Source of the DNA: Colocasia esculenta
Taxonomy: Eukaryota > Streptophyta > Magnoliopsida > Alismatales > Araceae
Length of the DNA stretch: 64,000 nucleotides
Assembly: GCA_014218235.1 (NCBI GenBank)
Contig: JACBKR010000783.1
Coordinates: forward strand, 434,001 to 498,000
Direction of reading: 5' to 3'
Each line of letters begins with the position of its first letter. The first letter of the stretch is position 1. The notes below the pieces were generated by a model that saw nothing but the letters and a program-made list of their open reading frames with translations, did not search any database and was not told where the DNA came from. Below are positions 58,366-64,000 of the stretch, piece after piece. A program made the translations under genes and the position numbers.

Positions 58366-59027
58366 TAGGGGTGAACACGGGTCGGTTCGGTCCGGTTTGG
58401 CTCATTTTTTTGCCAACCTGAACTGAACCGAATCCCAAGGCCAAACCGAACCGAACTGAACCGGTTCGGTTAGTCTAATACCTTTATATCGAAAACATGT
58501 GTTTGGTGGAACGGCTAAGGGCCTCGCTCACTCTTCCCGCGGGTGCCGGATTCGAATCTTGGTTTTCCAGGTTTTTTTTCTTAACAAAATGGTCGGCTGG
58601 CATCTTTTTAGCAAAAACCTTGTGGACAAACGTGAGTTTCGAACCCGCGGTTCGGTTCAAACCGAAGTCAATACCTTTATATCGAAAACATGTGTTTGGT
58701 GGAACGGCTAAGGGCCTCGCTCACTCTTCCCGCGGGTGCCGGGTTCGAATCTTGGTTTTTCAGGTTTTTTTCTTAACAAAAATGGTCGGCTGGCATCTTT
58801 TTTAGCAAAAACTTTGTGGGCAAACGTGAGTTTCAAACCCGCGCCGCCCAGCAAACCATTTGGCGCATGTGTAGCCAATTGTGCTACAGTTTTTTTATGT
58901 TACAAATATATATACAATATATATTTGGTTTCAGAAACTGAAATCGAATTGAATTCTGTAGGGGCCCAAACCGAACTGGTCGGTTTGATTCGATTTTTCG
59001 GTTTGAATTAAATTCTGAACAGCCTTA
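58366..59027. mobile_element. hAT-like element with tRNA-like insert, TSD CGTGGGAG
   Basis: Starts TAGGGGTGAACACGG and ends TGTTCAGAATT-like in inverted form (CTGAACAGCCTTA). The perfect 8-bp duplication CGTGGGAG is at 58358-58365 and 59028-59035. Terminal regions are full of CCGAACCG/CGGTTCGG words. The middle carries a ~193-bp direct duplication described separately. It probably lies in or just behind the 3' untranslated region of the GTPase gene. Confidence 0.85.
58478..58890. repeat. Duplicated tRNA-like (Pol III box) module
   Basis: Two direct copies 193 bp apart carry an A-box TGGTGGAACGG (58504-58514 and 58697-58707) and a B-box GATTCGAATCT or GGTTCGAATCT (ending 58569 and 58752). On the minus strand a third set is seen: TAGCACAATTGG (58886-58875) and GGTTTGAAACT (58839-58829), 35 nt apart. 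The spacing is right for internal Pol III promoters, but no cloverleaf is complete, so these are tRNA-derived SINE-like pieces rather than tRNA genes. Confidence 0.5.
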
Positions 59028-59035
59028 CGTGGGAG

Positions 59036-60253
59036 TGATTGTCCCAAGCGATCACCTGTTTCAATCCGGACAACTCCATACTCCATACCCCTCAAATATT
59101 TCACTGTGGATTTTTGGATGATATGAATGGTTTTTCTCTGAACATTTCCTCGGTAAATAACAACTTGCAGTCTAAGAAGCTTAACAGGTGCTAAGGATTG
59201 CTTGGTGGGTTGAGAGGAACTTGCATATGATTCAACTTTCAATAGTATCTAAGTGGAAACTTAAAACGTTAGTTAACTGATGAAACATGGTTATAATTTT
59301 ATCATCCTGCTCCAAATGGGAAGGCCTCTTCTACCCTATGCTAGTGCAAAATGTTATTTACATCATTAAATTAAAAGCTTGTCAGACGAATGGGATTCTC
59401 GACTCCTCGATGTTGAGTAGAGAAAGAAAGAAAGAAACGGAGATAGAAGCATCCCACGAAAGAGAGGAATATAAGAAACGGAGTTGGTCTTCCTTTTTTC
59501 TGTCAAGGCCTGCTGTTTGATATGCAAAGCAGCAGCGTCGTTTTGGCACTGTGTAAAGTTTTACAACCCACAACAAGAAACATGGATGTGCAAATGTCTG
59601 GTCTCCCAAAACACAACTCACCTACATATTGTTTAGCTACGGAGCGAATTCCTTTCCCAAAACCCACAAATAATACCCTCAATCCAACAGGATGGACAAA
59701 AACCCGGATGTATCTAGATGCCTGGCAGATTTTCCAGTGGAAAATGCCACTATATTTATGCTGAAAACATTTGTAGCTATGGTAGGCTGAGAAAAGGGAG
59801 AAAAATAATGGTTGCTGCTACTTTATTTAATTACTCCATTCCAGCGTACTGAAACAGCAAAAGGTTCAAGAAGCAGAGGCAGAGGCGAGGTATGCAAACT
59901 TGTAGAATCTGATTATTATTAGGAAAAATCTCACGTGCCCTGTACATGTAGGGGCGATGCCTCCCCACTTCTTGCAACTTCAGAGGAAGAAGCAAATCCC
60001 ATTTCCCCATTTCACATATTTTGATAGAATAAAACTCCCCCTTCCTATATAGTACAATCTCACTTCCTGAAACCCCCCACACGTGTCGTTACATACAAAA
60101 AGGCCGTTTCCTTTACCTCTTTATATCTTAACACCCTGACCTCATCCCAGCTTTGATCCAACCCTGTAAATCTCTATCTTGAGTCCTGCGTGCTCGGAGC
60201 ACTAGGTGGGGGGGGGGGGTATGGATTGCCCACCTATCCAGTGAACTCAGCCC
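59036..60253. other. Intergenic between convergent genes; 3' end of the PSI gene
   Basis: No gene seen. The part next to 60253 should hold the 3' untranslated region of the minus-strand PSK SIMULATOR gene. A GAAA microsatellite lies near 59408-59430 and a run of 11-12 G near 60208-60220. The open frames at 59287-59764 show no family features. Confidence 0.5.
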
Positions 60254-63200
60254 TCATAAGTTTCTTAGAGTGTCCACTCTGTCGATTACATCCAAGGCTT
60301 TGATCCTGTCAATATCAAAATCGATCACAGATCGCCTTCTGGTCATGGGAAAGAACTCCTTGTTAACACCACTGGATGGAGAATGGCTACTGCTCTTGCT
60401 CAACCGGTTGTGCTTGCTCAGTCTTGTCTTTGCAGTGTCAAATTCTTGACTTTTGCTTATTCCGGGTGTCAGTTTTCTGAAGTAGACGTCCCGTAGCATG
60501 TCTCTGTCTTCCTGAGTGAGCACGGGAGAGGGAGCACCGGGTCTTTTGTCTGAACGCAAGGAGATGGTCGCAGTGGTTTGTGTTGGGGAACGAATTGGGG
60601 ACTTGATGGGAGACCTCACCCCTCCGTTAGCAGGCCTAGATTGGCTGACGAGATGGTGAAGCCACACGACCAAGTCTAGAATATAAACTTCCGCCTTTTC
60701 CTTGTCCGCATGGTGTAGTGTCTCTATCCTTATTAAGTCTGTCTGCCCAGATGGTTTCCGATTCACCTCCGACCTGTAAAAGATAGTTTAAGTAAGACAT
60801 TTGCAAACAAATAAATATGTCAAACAGACTTTCACAAAGAAACTGTAGAACGAGCAACCGTTACTTACCCTGTGTTTGCCCACTCTCCAACCCATCCAAA
60901 TCCATGGTGCGCTCTGGTTGAATGCACGTTATTACCCACGGTTAGGAAAAGAAGAAACTCTAATATAACACAGAGGAATATGCTTTTCAGCATGGCATAC
61001 CACACTCCGCCCCCACCATCAACTGAACCTAGTCTCATGCTCCGGAAATTGGGAGAGGAACTTAAACATGGGATCCCAAAAGGCAGTTTTAAGTGTGCTA
61101 TGCCATGCTGAAGTTGGAATGGCACTGGAATATTCCTCTATCTCAAATGAAGAAAATAGGGATGAATTAGATAAACAAATAATATGAGGGATTTGTCTTT
61201 ACTTGGTTGTGTTATTAGCAATGGGAACTAACCACCTCAGCGTTTTCTCCATTTCATCTTTTATCTGAGGCACTGTCATCTGCAGTTACAAGATGACCAT
61301 AAATATTTGTTAAAATACAATAAACTGCACATTAGGGTAAAGAAAAGAATGTTTAACTCCTTCAAATGAACAATGATCCTGCAGGGAAAAAGGTGAAGGC
61401 TCTAAGATTTTCCAACCTCCTCCTTTATTTGAAACATCTGCAACCGAGAACGTAAAGCAGACTTTATGCTGGGTGGTAAGCCTTGATATAATGTGTCCCT
61501 TGTGTTTGGAGGGATAGAACTTGACCTTGATACCTGAAAAGGATCCTACACTTGTGAAAAGATGGCAAGATAATTCATACACGTAAGAAACATAGAACAT
61601 CATCCTGAGGGCAATCTCCTAAAGATCCCCTTGACCACAGCCCACAGTGGGGCTGGACAAAGTCCATGAGCATTTGGGAAAATCCCACGCTACACAATGC
61701 TCCTGTGGGTAGGTGCCCTAGCTGGTTTCAACAGGAGATCTTCAGGTGTAAGCCAGAACCCTCATGCCACACAATCCCTACTTTGCATGGAGTTGACAGT
61801 AGATAGAGCAGGTTATCAGAGAACTTTGCCAAATCATTATTCTTGCCAAAACATTAGGTCATTTATTGATATGGCGATATTTTGTGATGTTAATTTGTAA
61901 CCAAACAGGTTTGCAAAATAGGAAAAAGTATTAAAAGGACTCACCGATTAACACATTTTTTTTCTCTTTCTGATTGTAGATTATACCATGTATTATTCAC
62001 TAAAACATATCAATGAATGATTTGAGCAACAGGAAATTAACATGCCATTTAAGTATCACAAACATATTTGTAAACAATAAAACTGAGTACAATGAAGAAC
62101 ATCAGATGTCAGCTGAAGGCATTAACTCACAAGTGTGTCAATTTGGCTGATAATATTTGCGTAGTGCAATGCAAGACCTGCTGAGCCCAATCTCTGGTGT
62201 GTACTGAAGGAACCTGTAACTGGTCTATCCCCATCTACATTTTGATAAGAACACAGGAATAAGCTTCTCTCTATTAAATAAGAAGAGGGAAAAAGTTTCT
62301 GCTTGGACAAGTGGATGAACCACATGAGAAACACAAAGCATGTATTGCCACTATAGTATCATATTCTGAAGATCTAATTTGGAAAAATAAAGATGCTAAA
62401 AAGATTGTGCAAGTATCTTCCATTTAGTAGGTGATCTAACTAGCAAAGGAAGCATGAACTTCACAAACAATGACACATTGTAGTGAACTAAACTGCCTTC
62501 TCTATTTCAGAAAATCTTTTGCAAGGGCATTGTGTCAGGAGCAGCATGTTATGTGCCATTGGAAGGTGGACACCAGAGGAGCTTCTCGATCAAGTCAGCC
62601 TATGAGTTTATATAATGGAGGCATTAGTTCCCTCTGATGAAGCAAGTTTGGAGCACTAAAAGCCCTCAAGTTCTGAACCTTTATGTGGAGAGCCTCTCTT
62701 TGGGTAGACTTCCTACTAGTGATAATGTTGTTCCTTTTGTGGACAAGATGAACAACTTCTATTGTCTATGCAAGAAGGAAGATGAGAAATTTCTGTGTGA
62801 TGTACCCTTTTACACAGGAGGTTTGGAACCTTGTCCTTGGCAGATTACAATGTGTGCATTTCGATTCTCCCAACCATTAACAACCATATCTTTCAATATA
62901 ATTGTGGTCCTACCCACTTTCAAAAGAAAAAAAAAACAAGCATATCTTTCAAGGGAGTTGCACCTGGAGGCTTAAGCAGGGTTTTTAGTTAGGTGGCTAG
63001 TCCTTCATGCTATGTCATGACTATTTGAGGGTGAAAGGAATGCAATGACATTTAGGAGGGAGTCAAAATGCTGGACCCCTTTGATAACTGGGTAGTTTAT
63101 TCACAGATAAGCTATCCGTAGATAGGATATCTCCAATTACAAGGTTTTTGATTTGACAAATAAAGTTATCAGGGCTAATAATTTATCAGGCATGAGGGGC

Positions 63201-63912
63201 TAAGATAATTTATCATGACTTGTCAACACTTATTGGAGATGAAGTCCTGATAGGCTATCTACCTTACCAAATCACCTGCTGAGTTAACAGGTCTGATAAC
63301 TAGGAGTTATCAGGTTATCAAAGAGGCCCGTCTTTATCTCGGCCTTCACTTATACCAGGGTGTTGGAACAGGCTGAATTCTTATGTACATTGGATGTATC
63401 TTCTTCCTTTCTTGGTTTTATGAATGGAGCGTGAGCGACACAATGTAGTTGTGCTCCTACATATAGATGGATTTTTGGGCTACTTCGCCCTTCTATACTT
63501 GTACATCCTTTCTCTACATTTTAATACAAATTTGGTACCATCCACTTTTCCAAAAGAATCAAACAAACGCACCTAAACAAAGGCTATGGGAAGGTCCTCC
63601 CACCCAAGCTGAGTCCTACGAGTCAAATCTATGAAAAAAATGTCAATAGCATCTAAAGATATTATGATACTTAATAAAAACAAACAATCAGAAGCATTCC
63701 ACATGCAGCTACATGAATGTTTTTGGAGGCGTAGCTACTGAACTAAGCTATAATAACTTCAGAAGGCAATATTGCAACAAGATGCAGAAAAGGATCTTTA
63801 TCAAGGTATCAGCCACTAAAGATGTTAGGGTAAAGGAACTACCAGCACTCCCAAATGCCTCATGAATCTCCATATGCAAGAAGTGAACGATGTCTACTAG
63901 CTTCTCCATAAC
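60254..63912 (-). CDS. PSI1-like: PSK SIMULATOR (DUF668) protein, C-terminal six exons
   Basis: This is the partial 3' part of a PSI-family gene; the 5' exons lie beyond the right edge. PSI proteins are nuclear or membrane-linked growth regulators connected with phytosulfokine signalling. Exons on the minus strand are 63912-63843, 62234-62131, 61533-61417, 61279-61203, 60913-60869 and 60773-60254: 933 nt, 311 codons including the stop, all phases consistent. Recognisable segments in order: VMEKLVDIVHFLHMEIHEAF, LHYANIISQIDTL, DTLYQGLPPSIKSALRSRLQ, VPQIKDEMEKTLRWLVPIA, HHGFGWVGEWANTG, LHHADKEKAEVYILDLVVWL, then a Ser/Pro/Arg-rich tail and the conserved end VIDFDIDRIKALDVIDRVDT. The donor at 61416 (GTTGGA) is weak. 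The paralogue (PSI1, 2 or 3) is uncertain; the DTLYQGLPPSIKS stretch resembles PSI1. Confidence 0.9.
62520..63545 (+). mobile_element. L1-type LINE relic, 5'-truncated, inside a PSI intron
   Basis: Plus-strand translations show the end of a plant L1 reverse transcriptase with the zf-RVT region: KSAYEFI, PLMKQVWSTKSPQV, GRLPTSDNV, FYCLCKKEDEKFL, then in another frame EVWNLVLGRLQCV and ERNAMTFRRESK. Several frameshifts and stops are present. After the MITE at 63073-63329 the sequence continues with TTCTTGTAC-type text ending TTGTACATCCTTTCTCTAC, like the 3' untranslated end of plant LINEs. It is antisense to the host gene. Confidence 0.6.
63073..63329. mobile_element. MITE with GTTATCAAAGAGGCCC ends inside the LINE relic
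   Basis: Left end GGACCCCTTTGATAAC and right end GTTATCAAAGAGGCCC are imperfect inverted repeats bounding 257 bp rich in GATAA/TTATC words. A clear target duplication could not be found, so the superfamily is open. The LINE sequence resumes on the other side. Confidence 0.55.
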
Positions 63913-64000
63913 CTGCATGACAACATTCATCAATCTGTCCATAGCAAACCTGTCTGCTAGTAGAGTACTCTTACACTTGTTTATAAATACTTTTCCTTGT

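Noticed and set aside
58500..58760. Functional tRNA genes
   Set aside because: A- and B-box words are present but no complete acceptor, D and T stems can be folded; the copies are duplicated inside a transposon.

Overview
This window is nuclear DNA of a flowering plant. Its genes have short exons and GT-AG introns. Two of them belong to plant-specific or plastid-targeted families (a plastid-targeted DAR GTPase and a PSK SIMULATOR/DUF668 protein) and a third is FAR1/MULE-like. Most of the rest is transposable elements: two Tat-lineage Ty3/gypsy retrotransposons, hAT-, CACTA- and Tourist-like non-autonomous elements, a LINE relic and a tiny SINE-like insert. I cannot name the species.

Layout. 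1-6150: a satellite/minisatellite block (143-bp, 85-bp, 12-bp and ~20-bp repeats) surrounding a three-exon FAR1/MULE-transposase-like gene on the minus strand, which carries one single-base frameshift. 6919-7963: a CACTA-like element. 9219-33302: a probable small hAT element split by Tat element 1 (9266-32778, TSD CCGGT). Element 1 has 3.4-3.8 kb LTRs, a 2261-codon gag-pol frame and, in antisense, a five-exon plant-mobile-domain (PMD) gene. 34832-58090: nine exons of a chloroplast DAR GTPase 3 gene. Its fifth intron has grown to about 21 kb because Tat element 2 (36745-56399, TSD CCCAT) and a 364-bp hAT MITE inserted there. 58366-59027: a hAT element carrying duplicated tRNA-like Pol III boxes. 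60254-63912: the last six exons of a PSK SIMULATOR gene on the minus strand, convergent with the GTPase gene and running off the right edge. One of its introns holds an L1-type LINE relic interrupted by a MITE.

How the parts work together. In both Tat elements the order is LTR, gag, protease, RT, degenerate RNase H, archaeal-type RNase H, integrase, structured spacer, antisense PMD gene, polypurine tract, LTR. The spacer just after integrase holds a repeated module of bulged hairpins. Their outer stems differ in sequence but keep pairing; each has an A4-5 bulge and a short inner stem, nearly always CCC/GGG, usually capped by a GNRA-type loop. The module occurs twice in element 1 and once in element 2. 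The antisense genes have consistent splice sites and phases; antisense introns would not be removed from the sense genomic RNA, so they can survive retrotransposition. These two features are the strongest candidates for undescribed biology here.

Limits: everything was read by eye. Exon borders come from GT-AG sites, reading phase and remembered family sequence, not from transcripts. Several frameshifts lie in homopolymers and could be assembly errors.
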